Shown here piece by piece: positions 6,911 to 14,689 of a stretch of 37,884 bases of DNA; the stretch's first letter is position 1, and the number at the start of each line of letters is the position of its first letter. Origin of the DNA: an uncultured Oscillospiraceae bacterium (GTDB lineage: Bacteria > Bacillota > Clostridia > Oscillospirales > Oscillospiraceae). The notes beneath the pieces are model-generated. The model did no database searches, was not told where the DNA came from, and saw only the letters and a program-made list of their open reading frames with translations. Location: assembly GCA_947630645.1 (NCBI GenBank), contig CANRIF010000011.1, positions 1-37,884 of the forward strand. The letters run 5' to 3'. Both the position numbers and the translations under genes were made by a program.

Positions 6911-7999
6911 ATGAAAAATGTGAAAAAGACAAGACGCCGCGACTTCATCACCTACGGCATGGTCATCGCCGCCTATCTGGTGGTGCAGGCACTCCTGGAT
7001 ACGGGTCACATTTCCAATTCTTTGAAAAACCAGCTCATTCCCATCTGCGTGTACGTGTGCATGGCGGTGAGCCTGAACCTGGTTGTAGGCATCCTGGGCG
7101 ATCTGAGCCTAGGTCACGCAGGATTTATGAGCGTGGGCGCTTTCACGGGCATCGTGGTGTCCATGAGCCTGCAGAACGCCATCCCCGATGGGATCGTGCG
7201 CCTGATTCTGGCCATCGCGGTAGGTGCCGTGACGGCCGCCATCGCGGGCGTGCTGGTGGGCGTGCCGGTGCTGCGGCTCCGGGGCGACTACCTTGCTATC
7301 GTCACACTGGCCTTCGGCGAGATCATCAAGAACGTCCTCACCAACCTCTATGTGGGTGCGGACGGCAACGGCCTGCATATCAGCTTCAAAAACGCCATGG
7401 CTATGGGCATGGGCCTGGACGGCAAGACCATCATCAACGGTCCCATCGGCGCCGTTGGCGTGACGAAGCTGGCCACCTTTACCGCCGGCTTCATCCTGAT
7501 TCTGGTGACCCTTTTCATCACGCTGAATCTAATCAACAGCCGCTCCGGCCGGGCCATCAAAGCCATTCGGGACAACCGCATCGCCGCGGAGAGCGTGGGC
7601 ATCAACATCACCAAGTATAAGCTGATCGCCTTTGTGGTCTCCGCCGCCCTGGCGGGCATGGCCGGCGCGCTGTACGGACTGAACTACTCCGGCCTCGCCG
7701 CCAAGAAGTTCGACTTCAACACCTCCATCCTGGTGCTGGTGTTCGTGGTCCTGGGCGGCATCGGCAACATCCGCGGCTCCATCATCGCCGCCACGGTGCT
7801 TACCGTCCTGCCCGAGATGCTGCGGGCGCTGCAGGATTACCGGATGCTGATCTACGCCGTCATCCTGATCCTGGTGATGATCGTAACCAACAACCCCCTA
7901 CTGCGTAGCGTGACGCAGAGCGTTGTCAAGAAACTCAAGGCTCCTTTCGTGAAGAAAAAGGACGCCGCTCCCGCGGAAGGAGGCGACAGCAATGGCTGA
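6911..7999 (+). CDS. livM: Branched-chain amino acid-type ABC permease LivM
   Basis: Second membrane subunit, pairing with LivH to form the channel. It has 362 residues: a basic N-terminus (KNVKKTRRR), about eight to ten membrane segments, the family motif AVSLNLVVGILGDLSLGHAGFMSVGA, then LRLRGDYLAIVTLAFGEI, and the coupling loop SRSGRAIKAIRDNRIAAESVGIN. I chose the ATG at 6911 with GAGGTG overlapping the livH stop; the track's GTG at 6902 lacks room for a ribosome site. The C-terminal tail is Lys/Ala rich (KKLKAPFVKKKD) and charged. The 3' end overlaps livG by 8 bp. Confidence 0.93.
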   Translation: MKNVKKTRRRDFITYGMVIAAYLVVQALLDTGHISNSLKNQLIPICVYVCMAVSLNLVVGILGDLSLGHAGFMSVGAFTGIVVSMSLQNAIPDGIVRLILAIAVGAVTAAIAGVLVGVPVLRLRGDYLAIVTLAFGEIIKNVLTNLYVGADGNGLHISFKNAMAMGMGLDGKTIINGPIGAVGVTKLATFTAGFILILVTLFITLNLINSRSGRAIKAIRDNRIAAESVGINITKYKLIAFVVSAALAGMAGALYGLNYSGLAAKKFDFNTSILVLVFVVLGGIGNIRGSIIAATVLTVLPEMLRALQDYRMLIYAVILILVMIVTNNPLLRSVTQSVVKKLKAPFVKKKDAAPAEGGDSNG

Positions 8000-8831
8000 G
8001 AAAGTCAAACTCGTACCCGTTCCCAGCGGCAGCGTCATCCCCGAGCGGGATATCGACAAGAGTCCCATCCTGGAGACTCACCACCTAGGCATCGACTTCG
8101 GCGGTCTGGTGGCTGTGGACGACTTCAACCTGACCATCGGCCGGACCGAGATCGCGGGCCTTATCGGCCCCAACGGCGCGGGCAAGACCACTGTGTTCAA
8201 CCTGCTCACCAACGTCTACCAGCCCACCCGCGGCACCATTCTCCTGGACGGCAAGGCCACCAAGGGCATGAAGACCAGCCAGGTCTGCCGTCTGGGCATC
8301 GCCCGCACGTTCCAGAACATCCGCCTTTTCTCCAATATGAGCGTGATGGAGAACATTCTGGTGGGCCTGCACTATGAAATGAGTTACAATGCCCTCACCG
8401 GTGTGCTGCGCCTGCCCGCGTTCTTCCGCAGCGAGCGCATCGCCCGGGAGCGGGCCATGGAACTTTTGAGCATCTTCAACATGGAGTCCATGGCGGACGA
8501 CCAGGCAGGTTCCCTCCCCTACGGCGCCCAGCGCCGGCTGGAGATCCTCCGGGCCCTGGCCACCAACCCCAGCCTTCTGCTGCTGGACGAGCCGGCGGCG
8601 GGCATGAACCCCTCCGAGACGGAGGAACTGATGGAGAACATCCGCCGCATCAGGGATATGTTCCAGATCGCAGTGCTGCTCATCGAACATGACATGAACC
8701 TGGTCATGGGCATCTGCGAGGGCATCTGCGTCCTCAACTACGGCCGGGTCATCGCCAAGGGCGACCCGGACCAGATCAAAAACGACCCCGTGGTCATTGA
8801 GGCGTATCTGGGCAAGAAGGGGGCGAAATAA
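7992..8831 (+). CDS. livG: Branched-chain amino acid-type ABC ATP-binding protein LivG
   Basis: One of two ATPases driving the importer, 279 residues. Walker A GPNGAGKTT at 59-67, the family segment ARTFQNIRLFSNMSVMENILVG (Q-loop), signature region LPYGAQRRLEI, Walker B LLLLDEPAAGMNP and switch IEHDMNLVM. About 28 residues precede the usual domain start (SPILETHHLGIDFGG), a modest N-terminal extension compared with typical LivG. The start is firm: GGAAGGAGG lies nine bases before the ATG at 7992. The stop abuts the livF start codon. Confidence 0.95.
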   Translation: MAEKVKLVPVPSGSVIPERDIDKSPILETHHLGIDFGGLVAVDDFNLTIGRTEIAGLIGPNGAGKTTVFNLLTNVYQPTRGTILLDGKATKGMKTSQVCRLGIARTFQNIRLFSNMSVMENILVGLHYEMSYNALTGVLRLPAFFRSERIARERAMELLSIFNMESMADDQAGSLPYGAQRRLEILRALATNPSLLLLDEPAAGMNPSETEELMENIRRIRDMFQIAVLLIEHDMNLVMGICEGICVLNYGRVIAKGDPDQIKNDPVVIEAYLGKKGAK

Positions 8832-9530
8832 ATGCTGAAGGTCGATAACATCAACGTCTATTACGGCGCCATCCACGCCCTGAAGGGCATCTCCTTCGAG
8901 GTGAACGAGGGCGAGATCGTGGCCCTGATCGGCGCCAACGGCGCGGGCAAGTCCACCACGCTGAAGACCGTCTCCGGCATCATGCACCCCCGCACCGGCA
9001 AGATCACCTTCCTGGACGAGGACATCACCCACACCGACGGCTACAAGCTGCCCGCCAAGGGGCTGGCCCAGGTGCCAGAAGGGCGGCGCATCTTCCTGCA
9101 GATGACCGTGATGGAGAACCTGGAGATGGGCGCTTTCGTGCAGAAAAAGCCGCCCCAGGAGGACTTTGAGAACGTGTTCACCCACTTCCCCCGCTTGAAG
9201 GAGCGCCGCAGCCAGATCGCCGGCACCCTCTCCGGCGGCGAGCAGCAGATGCTGGCCATGGGCCGGGCGCTGATGAGCCACCCCAAGCTGCTGATGCTGG
9301 ACGAACCGTCCATGGGTCTGGCCCCCATCCTGGTGGAGGAGATATTCAGCATCATCCAGGAATTCCACGCCGCCGGCACCACTATTTTGCTGGTGGAGCA
9401 GAACGCGGAGATGGCCCTGCAGATCGCCGACCGGGCCTATGTGCTGGAATCCGGCGCCATCGCCCTGTCCGGCACCGGCGCGGAACTGGCCCAGAGCGAC
9501 GCCATCAAAAAGGCCTACCTGGGCGGCTAA
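8832..9530 (+). CDS. livF: Branched-chain amino acid-type ABC ATP-binding protein LivF
   Basis: Second ATPase of the importer, 232 residues, normal length. It opens with LKVDNINVYYGAIHALKGISF, typical of LivF, with Walker A GANGAGKST at 34-42, QVPEGRRIF, signature LSGGEQQM, Walker B LLMLDEPSMGLAP and LVEQNAEMAL. The ATG directly follows the livG TAA, with a G-rich AAGGGGG ribosome site inside livG. It is the last gene of the liv operon; a strong terminator follows 20 bases after the stop. Confidence 0.95.
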   Translation: MLKVDNINVYYGAIHALKGISFEVNEGEIVALIGANGAGKSTTLKTVSGIMHPRTGKITFLDEDITHTDGYKLPAKGLAQVPEGRRIFLQMTVMENLEMGAFVQKKPPQEDFENVFTHFPRLKERRSQIAGTLSGGEQQMLAMGRALMSHPKLLMLDEPSMGLAPILVEEIFSIIQEFHAAGTTILLVEQNAEMALQIADRAYVLESGAIALSGTGAELAQSDAIKKAYLGG

Positions 9531-9543
9531 GAAATATCACATC

Positions 9544-9597
9544 AAAAAAGTCCGAAAGATGGAGTTTCCTCCGTCTTTCGGACATTTTTTCTTTTTT
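9544..9597. terminator. Bidirectional terminator between liv operon and the minus-strand sugar operon
   Basis: GTCCGAAAGA (9550-9559) pairs with TCTTTCGGAC (9574-9583), with an inner GGAG/CTCC stem. Plus strand: followed by T6-C-T6. Minus strand: followed by T6 (the A6 at 9544-9549). It therefore serves both converging operons. Confidence 0.9.
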
Positions 9598-9615
9598 CCC
9601 TGCACTGTACCTGCC

Positions 9616-10602
9616 TCAACCGCCGACCAGCAGTCCGGCAAGTTCCCCCGCCGCTCTCTCCCATACAGCTTCCTCCGCGGCGGGCCGGACATAAAACCCT
9701 CCGCCGTCCCGGAAGCGGGCATACTGCATCAGGCTTTCCTGTGCGTGCAGCGTTTCAAAGGAGCGCAGGCGCTCATATCTCCTGCAAAAGATCTGTTCCC
9801 GGTACGTCTCATATAGGTACGGCGCGGTCGTATACATCCGCATCTCCACCCGCGCGTCCAGTGCCGCGAGCGTCAGCGGGATCGTGCCGCAGTAGCCGGA
9901 CTCCACCACCAGGACCTTTTCCTCCTTTAGCCCGTCCAGCAGCCCGTGAAGCGCCTTTTCCAGCGCGGGCTTTCCCTTCAACACGGCGCGGATGCGGCTT
10001 TTGCAGAAGTCAGTGAACGCCCCGTGGTCTGTTACGCCGCTCTCCAGCGCCTCGTAGACGGGCAGCCGCAGGGCGTCGTCCGCCCCCTGTCCGGCCAGCT
10101 GACAGAGAAAGCGCCGGTTGATGACCCAGGGATACAGCCCCTCCCTGTCCTTCACCCGGTAATAGAGATACGGCAGGAAGGTGTCCCGGAGCAAAAACAC
10201 ATAGGCGGTGCCAGGCCGCCAGCCGATCCACTCGCAGTAACAGCGCAGTTCCCGCAGAAAAGGGTTTCCGGACGGGGACGCGGTCCCCGCCGCGCGCTTT
10301 GTAAGTTCCGCGCAGACCGTCTCCAGTTCTGTCTCCTGGCCGTATGCCGTGTCCGCGTCCAGCCTTTTCTGCACGGGAAACGGCCGCTCGCCCTGCCGCG
10401 CCAGAAGTTCTTTCAGCCTTGATACGGCGCGGTACTTGTTCTCCAGCGCGTCAGCCAGCGCCGTATAGCCCTCGTCCAGCAGGTCGTCCAGCAGCTTCAA
10501 AAGCTGCTTTGCCTCATATATCCCGCTCTCGTCCAGGCGCCGGCCCTCCAGCCGGTCCAGCGCCTGGGCGTAGTATTTCTCGTGAAAGGAGAGAAATCCC
10601 AT
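9616..10602 (-). CDS. Unknown protein, 328 residues, coupled to TraX-family gene
   Basis: I do not recognise the family with confidence. It is a soluble protein with no signal peptide or membrane segment. The first 70 residues look helical and charged (KYYAQALDRLEGRRLDES, KLLDDLLDEGY). The middle contains FLLRDTFLPYLYYRV and WVINRRFL. A later segment VVESGYCGTIPLTLAAL faintly recalls the GxxGTxQ region seen after HAD-like domains in some surface-sugar proteins, which is only a guess. The ATG is one base after the stop of the TraX gene, so translation is coupled. It is the last gene of the sugar operon, ending just before the shared terminator. Predicted cytoplasmic location is inferred from composition only. 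Confidence 0.7.
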   Translation of the reverse strand: MGFLSFHEKYYAQALDRLEGRRLDESGIYEAKQLLKLLDDLLDEGYTALADALENKYRAVSRLKELLARQGERPFPVQKRLDADTAYGQETELETVCAELTKRAAGTASPSGNPFLRELRCYCEWIGWRPGTAYVFLLRDTFLPYLYYRVKDREGLYPWVINRRFLCQLAGQGADDALRLPVYEALESGVTDHGAFTDFCKSRIRAVLKGKPALEKALHGLLDGLKEEKVLVVESGYCGTIPLTLAALDARVEMRMYTTAPYLYETYREQIFCRRYERLRSFETLHAQESLMQYARFRDGGGFYVRPAAEEAVWERAAGELAGLLVGG

Positions 10603-10603
10603 G

Positions 10604-11410
10604 TCAGGCCATGAACCGGACTACCAGCCACAGGATGATCAGGTGTGCCGGATACAGCGCGTAAAAGACGTATTTCGCCCAGGGCCGCCTCTCCAGAAGC
10701 CTTCCCCGTTCCCCGTCGTAGCACCAGAGGAAAAAGCCGGAGATGGGCGCCGTCACATAGGGCACGCTCACCGCGCAGCCTACCAGGATACGCAGGCCCT
10801 TTTTCTCTTGCAGCAGGTAATACACCGCCGCCAGCAGCAGCGTGGGCAGGCCGAACGCCCCCTGCAATATCATGCTCCACAGCACGGATGCCACCACGAT
10901 GCACCCCTGGGCGATCCGGTACTGCGCCCCCTTCCGGCTCTGGAACATCTCCAGCCCGTAGAGCATCATCAGCCCCAGCGCGTAGGTGAACATCACGTTC
11001 TGACCGGAGAAGTCCCACACCTTGCCGTTCATGGCCAGGTCGTAGGGCACCTCGCTCACCACGGCGAAGGCCAGCACCGTGAGGATATACCGCCGGAAGC
11101 TGGCGGTGTGCAGAAAGCCCTCCACCAACAGAAAGGCGAACACCGGGATCGCAAGCGCCCCGATGAACTGGAGCATGGTGGACCACGCGGACAGCGTCAT
11201 CAGCAGCGGGTCCGCCTCCAGCGCCGCCATCAGTTCCTCGGGGGTGTGTTCCGTGGCCTGCAAAAAACCGTTCTGGAAGACGGCGCGGCCGGCGGTGTAG
11301 AAAAAGGCCGCCGCGCAGCCGTAGACCTTCAGGGCCGTGCCGGACATCCGCAGGCGCAGAGGGGGCTTCTTCTGCCACTGGTCGTTCATCGTGTGGAGCG
11401 TCTCTCCCAT
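10604..11410 (-). CDS. TraX family membrane protein
   Basis: Polytopic inner-membrane protein, 268 residues with about eight hydrophobic segments. Family features: MLQFIGALAIPVFAFLLVEGFLHT, FAVVSEVPYDLAMNGKVWDFSGQNVMFTYALGLM and the terminal YVFYALYPAHLIILWLVV. TraX of plasmid F acetylates pilin; chromosomal Firmicutes homologues are of unknown role and are presumed membrane acyltransferases. The ATG at 11410 has AAGGAGG seven bases upstream. It is sandwiched between the GH53 gene (12-bp gap) and the unknown 328-residue protein (1-bp gap), hence part of the same transcript. No conjugation genes are nearby, so a plasmid origin is not supported. Confidence 0.85.
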   Translation of the reverse strand: MGETLHTMNDQWQKKPPLRLRMSGTALKVYGCAAAFFYTAGRAVFQNGFLQATEHTPEELMAALEADPLLMTLSAWSTMLQFIGALAIPVFAFLLVEGFLHTASFRRYILTVLAFAVVSEVPYDLAMNGKVWDFSGQNVMFTYALGLMMLYGLEMFQSRKGAQYRIAQGCIVVASVLWSMILQGAFGLPTLLLAAVYYLLQEKKGLRILVGCAVSVPYVTAPISGFFLWCYDGERGRLLERRPWAKYVFYALYPAHLIILWLVVRFMA

Positions 11411-11422
11411 GGATATGCCTCC

Positions 11423-12529
11423 TTACAGCGCCCGGATGGTGTCCTGGGCCGGCAGCGCACGGCCCTCATAGTCAAACAGCGTCTGGTTGGCCCACTCGTT
11501 GCCGCCGGGCCCCTTCTCGCCCACATACCGCAGCGCCTCCTCCGACGCCCAGCCGCTGCCGCACACGGGTATCCACGCCGGCTCCCACCAGATGAAGCCT
11601 CTGCCCCAGCCGCCAGGCACGGCCCGTATGGCCGCCGCCAGGTCCCGGATGAAGTCGCTCTGGCCCTGGGGGGACATGGGATAGTCCACGCCCGCCGCCA
11701 GCTTCGCCGTGGCGGCCATGCCCTTGCGCTCGCCGGCGGAGAGGTCCTCGTAGGCCGCGTAATCCTCCAGCGTGAAGCCCATGCTTGTCTCCGCCACCAG
11801 CACGTCCTTCCCGTACAGGGCGGATATCTCCGCCATGCTCTGGGCCAGGCCGTCGATGGGGCCGTTCCAGAAGGGGTAATAACTCATGCCGATCACGTCG
11901 AAATCCGCGCCGCCCGCGGCGAAATACCGCTCCAACCAGGTCTTGTAAAGGGCCGCGTTGGGGCCGTTGTCCAGGTGGACCACCGCCTCCGTCCCCGGCA
12001 GGACCTCCCGCACCGCCCGCAGCCCCGCGTTCATGAAGCGGACGATGCCGTCCATGTCCGGCCAGCGGCCCAGGGGCCAGAGAAGGCCGTTGGTGATCTC
12101 GTTGCCCACCGCCACAATGTCCGGGGCCAGGTCCTGCTCCGCCAGGGACACGAGCGCGGAGCGGGTGAAGGCGTAGACAGCCTCTTCCAGCGCCGCCGCG
12201 TCCAGGCCACGCCACGCCTTCGGCATGATCTGCTTGCCCGGGTCAGCCCAAAAGTCGCTGTAATGGAAGTCAAGCATCCACCGACAGCCCAGGTCCTTGG
12301 CCCGCCGGGCCAATATCGCCGTCCGCCCCAGGTCGTTGGTGCCCGCGCCATAGGGCCGGCCCTTCTCGTCATAAGGGTCGTTCCATAGCCGCAGCCGCAC
12401 CAGGTCCATCCCGTGCCGGCGCAAAATGGTCATAGCGTCGCCGGGGCCGGCCTCGTCGGTGAACCGGCCGCCGTGTTCCTCCACGTCCAGCAGGCTGGAC
12501 AGGTCCATCCCCTTGATGAATCCGTTCAA
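11423..12529 (-). CDS. Glycoside hydrolase family 53, endo-beta-1,4-galactanase, cytoplasmic form
   Basis: Hydrolyses internal beta-1,4-galactosidic bonds of galactan or galacto-oligosaccharides. The 368 residues form a (beta/alpha)8 barrel of clan GH-A: FIKGMDLSSL at the start, VRLRLWNDP, WMLDFHYSDFWADPGKQ, acid/base Glu144 in VGNEITNG, MSYYPFW, nucleophile Glu247 in VAETSMGF, and the closing WWEPAWIP. There is no signal peptide, although most bacterial endo-galactanases are secreted, so it should act on imported oligosaccharides. The ATG overlaps the stop of the zinc-ribbon gene (ATGA). Together with the divergent GH42 enzyme it forms a two-step galactan-degrading pair. Substrate specificity is inferred from family and context. 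Confidence 0.92.
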   Translation of the reverse strand: MNGFIKGMDLSSLLDVEEHGGRFTDEAGPGDAMTILRRHGMDLVRLRLWNDPYDEKGRPYGAGTNDLGRTAILARRAKDLGCRWMLDFHYSDFWADPGKQIMPKAWRGLDAAALEEAVYAFTRSALVSLAEQDLAPDIVAVGNEITNGLLWPLGRWPDMDGIVRFMNAGLRAVREVLPGTEAVVHLDNGPNAALYKTWLERYFAAGGADFDVIGMSYYPFWNGPIDGLAQSMAEISALYGKDVLVAETSMGFTLEDYAAYEDLSAGERKGMAATAKLAAGVDYPMSPQGQSDFIRDLAAAIRAVPGGWGRGFIWWEPAWIPVCGSGWASEEALRYVGEKGPGGNEWANQTLFDYEGRALPAQDTIRAL

Positions 12530-12765
12530 GCCTTGCCGTCCTCCCCGGAGAAATCCTCAAAGTCCGTGAAGCGCCGGTACATGGCCCCATAGCGGAAGCG
12601 GGCCATGCGGTTTTTCTCCTGCACGTCCGCCTCGCTGCCCCGGTACTGGCAGCGGATGCAGTAATACTCGTCCCTGTCCTTATCGTAGAACATATCGATG
12701 TCCAGGTCCCGCATGAAGCAGGACGGGCAGCGGTAATTCAGTCTGCCCTTTCCAGCTTGAGCCAT
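12526..12765 (-). CDS. Small zinc-ribbon protein, 79 residues
   Basis: Hypothetical protein with two CxxC knuckles, CPSC at 13-16 and CIRC at 36-39, separated by an acidic loop (MFYDKDRDEYY), consistent with a rubredoxin-like zinc ribbon. The C-terminal half is basic then acidic (MARFRYGAMYRRF / DFEDFSGED). The ATG at 12765 lies inside the 3' end of the upstream gene (28-bp overlap) with GGAGG ten bases before it, and its stop overlaps the GH53 start by 4 bp. The tight packing argues that it is real. Function unknown; similar ribbons occur in nucleic-acid binding and in metal-handling proteins. Confidence 0.75.
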   Translation of the reverse strand: MAQAGKGRLNYRCPSCFMRDLDIDMFYDKDRDEYYCIRCQYRGSEADVQEKNRMARFRYGAMYRRFTDFEDFSGEDGKA

Positions 12766-14576
12766 GTGGCAAAGACCTCCTTTTCTCTCAACGTGCCTGT
12801 GTAACCCAGGGTGAACATGGGGCTGAAGGCGTAGCCCTCCCGGACGTAGCCCGTCTTGTCCCGGCCCTGGCAGGCCATGGATACTTTCGTCTTGATGGGC
12901 GGGATGACGCAGGACACGCTATCCGCCCCGGATGCCGACGCCTCCCGGCACTTGTACTCGTAGGGGATGGTCTGCACGCTCTCCCCCGCCGACACCGCCA
13001 GCGTCAGACTGGTCATGTCCTCCGGGTACTCGGTGGTGCCGTAGCAGGCCACCATATACTCATTGACCGTCACCTCGGCGGCCGGGTCGCTCATAGACAG
13101 CACCCGCCGCTCGATCTTGATGTCCCCCGTCCCCTCCGGGAAGGTGATCACGGTCTGCAATTTGATCGTCAGGTCGGAAAACTCGATGTCCACCGGGTCC
13201 AGGGTCAGCACCCGGTCACCGCCCTGCTGGGAGAAGTGGCTGTGGGTCCGGCACAGGCACAGGTCCACCTCCTCGCCGCCATGGCACACCTTGGCGCTGC
13301 GGACGGTCCCCTCCCCGGCGTAGTGGGTGAAGTAGCCGGCCCGGTATTTCTCCTGGATAAGGAAGGGGTAGCTGGCGTCCTGGACGTGGGGCGTGCCGAT
13401 GCCCACGGGCCATTCCAGCTTGGCGGCGTAGGGCCGCAGGTCCACGATGGCGCCGCCCTGGTCCATGTTGACGCAGGCCCGCATATAGGGGTCGCAGTAC
13501 CAGAAAAGCTGCTTGTCGCTGCCGTAGAGGATATCCCGCCACAGGGCGCACTCCGGCTCGGTGTAGGTCTTTTTTGCCCGGTAGAAGTCGGCAAACTCGC
13601 TCATGGTCATGTCGGTGAGCTTGCCCTCTTTTTTCAGCTGGCCGTAATAGGCGCAGCCGTCCTCGTAGGACTTTTTCAGCAGCTCGTAGGGCGCCTCCCA
13701 CCGGCCCATCTTGTTCATCCAGCCGGGTCCCACGAACATCATATTGTAGGCGTAGCCGTTGTTGAACTTGGCAAGGGAGCGATATTGGTCGATCAGGTTG
13801 TAGAGATAGGGGTACTCCCAGGTGTCCGCATCGTAGATCATGCCCCGCAGCACGTTCTGCGGGTGGGTGCCGAAGTTGGAGCCATTGCCGTCATAGCAGG
13901 CCAGCAGGTCCCGGGACAGGTGCGGGATCGCCACGATGCCGCTGTCCTCGGCCGCGTTCGCGGCAGGGGCGTGGGTGTTCTGCTTGGACGGGATCCAGGG
14001 CGCCCAGGGGCCGCCGTCCATCAGGGTGTACCAGGAGTTGTTGCAGGTGTGGTAGGCCTTCGGCCCCTCCTCCCAGCAGGTAGCCACGGCGCACTTGACG
14101 CTGGGGTATTCCGCCTTGATGAAGTTGATAAGGTCCGCGTCCATGTAATAGGACCCGGTGGATCCGGGATAGAAACCGAAGGCGTCGTGGAACTTCTCGA
14201 ACACGTCCCGGACGATGGCCTTCTTGTCCTCCATGGAGAACATCCAGATACAGAAATCCTTGGTCTTATACTTGGCCCGGAACTGCTCACAGGGCAGGCC
14301 CAGGAGGCTCAAGGCGATCTCGTCGCCGTACTTTTCATGGTGTTCCTTGGCGATGGCCACGGCCTCGGCGTTGAAGAGGCTGGCATAGGTCATCTGGATG
14401 GTGGTCTTCAGGCCGTTGTCATGGGCGATCTGCTGCTGGGTCTTGAAGATATCCAGGCTCTCGGTCAGAAGGGCCTTGCGGCCGATGTCCTCGGCCTTGC
14501 CCTGGCCGGTGACCTTCTCGGCGTACTCCGGCACCATCTCCGGCCGGTGGATGATGTTGACGATGAACTGGTCCAT
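12738..14576 (-). CDS. Putative carbohydrate-active protein, deacetylase/glycoside-hydrolase-like N-terminal barrel, 612 residues
   Basis: First gene of the minus-strand galactan operon. The track's start is too early. The ATG at 14576 has GGGAGGG eight bases upstream and opens MDQFIVNIIHRPEMV. The N-terminal half (about 1-320) reads like a TIM-barrel of the polysaccharide deacetylase/glycosidase type: KTTIQMTYASL, LSLLGLPCEQFRAKY, GFYPGSTGSYYMDADLINFI (cf. the NodB-like third motif) and CAVATCWEEGP. The C-terminal half (about 400-612) is beta-rich, rather like an accessory beta-sandwich. There is no signal peptide, so it is cytoplasmic. The sequence reminds me of the DUF3863/DUF3864 pair described from gut bacteria, from memory and unverified. 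Role in beta-galactoside processing is inferred from position only. Confidence 0.8.
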   Translation of the reverse strand: MDQFIVNIIHRPEMVPEYAEKVTGQGKAEDIGRKALLTESLDIFKTQQQIAHDNGLKTTIQMTYASLFNAEAVAIAKEHHEKYGDEIALSLLGLPCEQFRAKYKTKDFCIWMFSMEDKKAIVRDVFEKFHDAFGFYPGSTGSYYMDADLINFIKAEYPSVKCAVATCWEEGPKAYHTCNNSWYTLMDGGPWAPWIPSKQNTHAPAANAAEDSGIVAIPHLSRDLLACYDGNGSNFGTHPQNVLRGMIYDADTWEYPYLYNLIDQYRSLAKFNNGYAYNMMFVGPGWMNKMGRWEAPYELLKKSYEDGCAYYGQLKKEGKLTDMTMSEFADFYRAKKTYTEPECALWRDILYGSDKQLFWYCDPYMRACVNMDQGGAIVDLRPYAAKLEWPVGIGTPHVQDASYPFLIQEKYRAGYFTHYAGEGTVRSAKVCHGGEEVDLCLCRTHSHFSQQGGDRVLTLDPVDIEFSDLTIKLQTVITFPEGTGDIKIERRVLSMSDPAAEVTVNEYMVACYGTTEYPEDMTSLTLAVSAGESVQTIPYEYKCREASASGADSVSCVIPPIKTKVSMACQGRDKTGYVREGYAFSPMFTLGYTGTLREKEVFATWLKLERAD

Positions 14577-14604
14577 AGGCTGTTCCCTCCCGCGTCGGAC
14601 GCGC

Positions 14605-14636
14605 AGAAAAATATGTCTTTTCAGGAGAAAAATATG
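14605..14636. repeat. Two 11-bp direct repeats, 21 bp apart, in the divergent galactan promoter region
   Basis: AGAAAAATATG occurs at 14605-14615 and again at 14626-14636, so both copies face the same side of the helix. They lie between the GH42 gene and the minus operon. An imperfect TATAAT (14640-14645) for GH42 lies just beyond, without a good -35, which would fit an activator-dependent promoter. Confidence 0.65.
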
Positions 14637-14646
14637 ATGTATAATA

Positions 14647-14675
14647 AGTTTATCAGCAATCCATCGCCCCGTCAA
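14647..14675 (-). promoter_or_regulatory. Promoter of the minus-strand galactan operon
   Basis: Read on the minus strand: TTGACG (14675-14670), 17-bp spacer, TAAACT (14652-14647). The predicted start near 14640 places both AGAAAAATATG repeats in the transcribed leader, where a bound protein could repress this operon. Confidence 0.5.
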
Positions 14676-14689
14676 GTGGAGGGTAGATC

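Noticed and set aside
10604-11410. Mobile plasmid or conjugative remnant suggested by TraX
   Set aside because: No relaxase, pilus, replication or integrase gene nearby; TraX-family genes are common in Firmicutes chromosomes.
10601-12388. 595-residue plus-strand ORF
   Set aside because: Lies opposite the TraX and GH53 genes; low-complexity Arg/His/Gly-rich translation with no family features. A GC-rich shadow frame.
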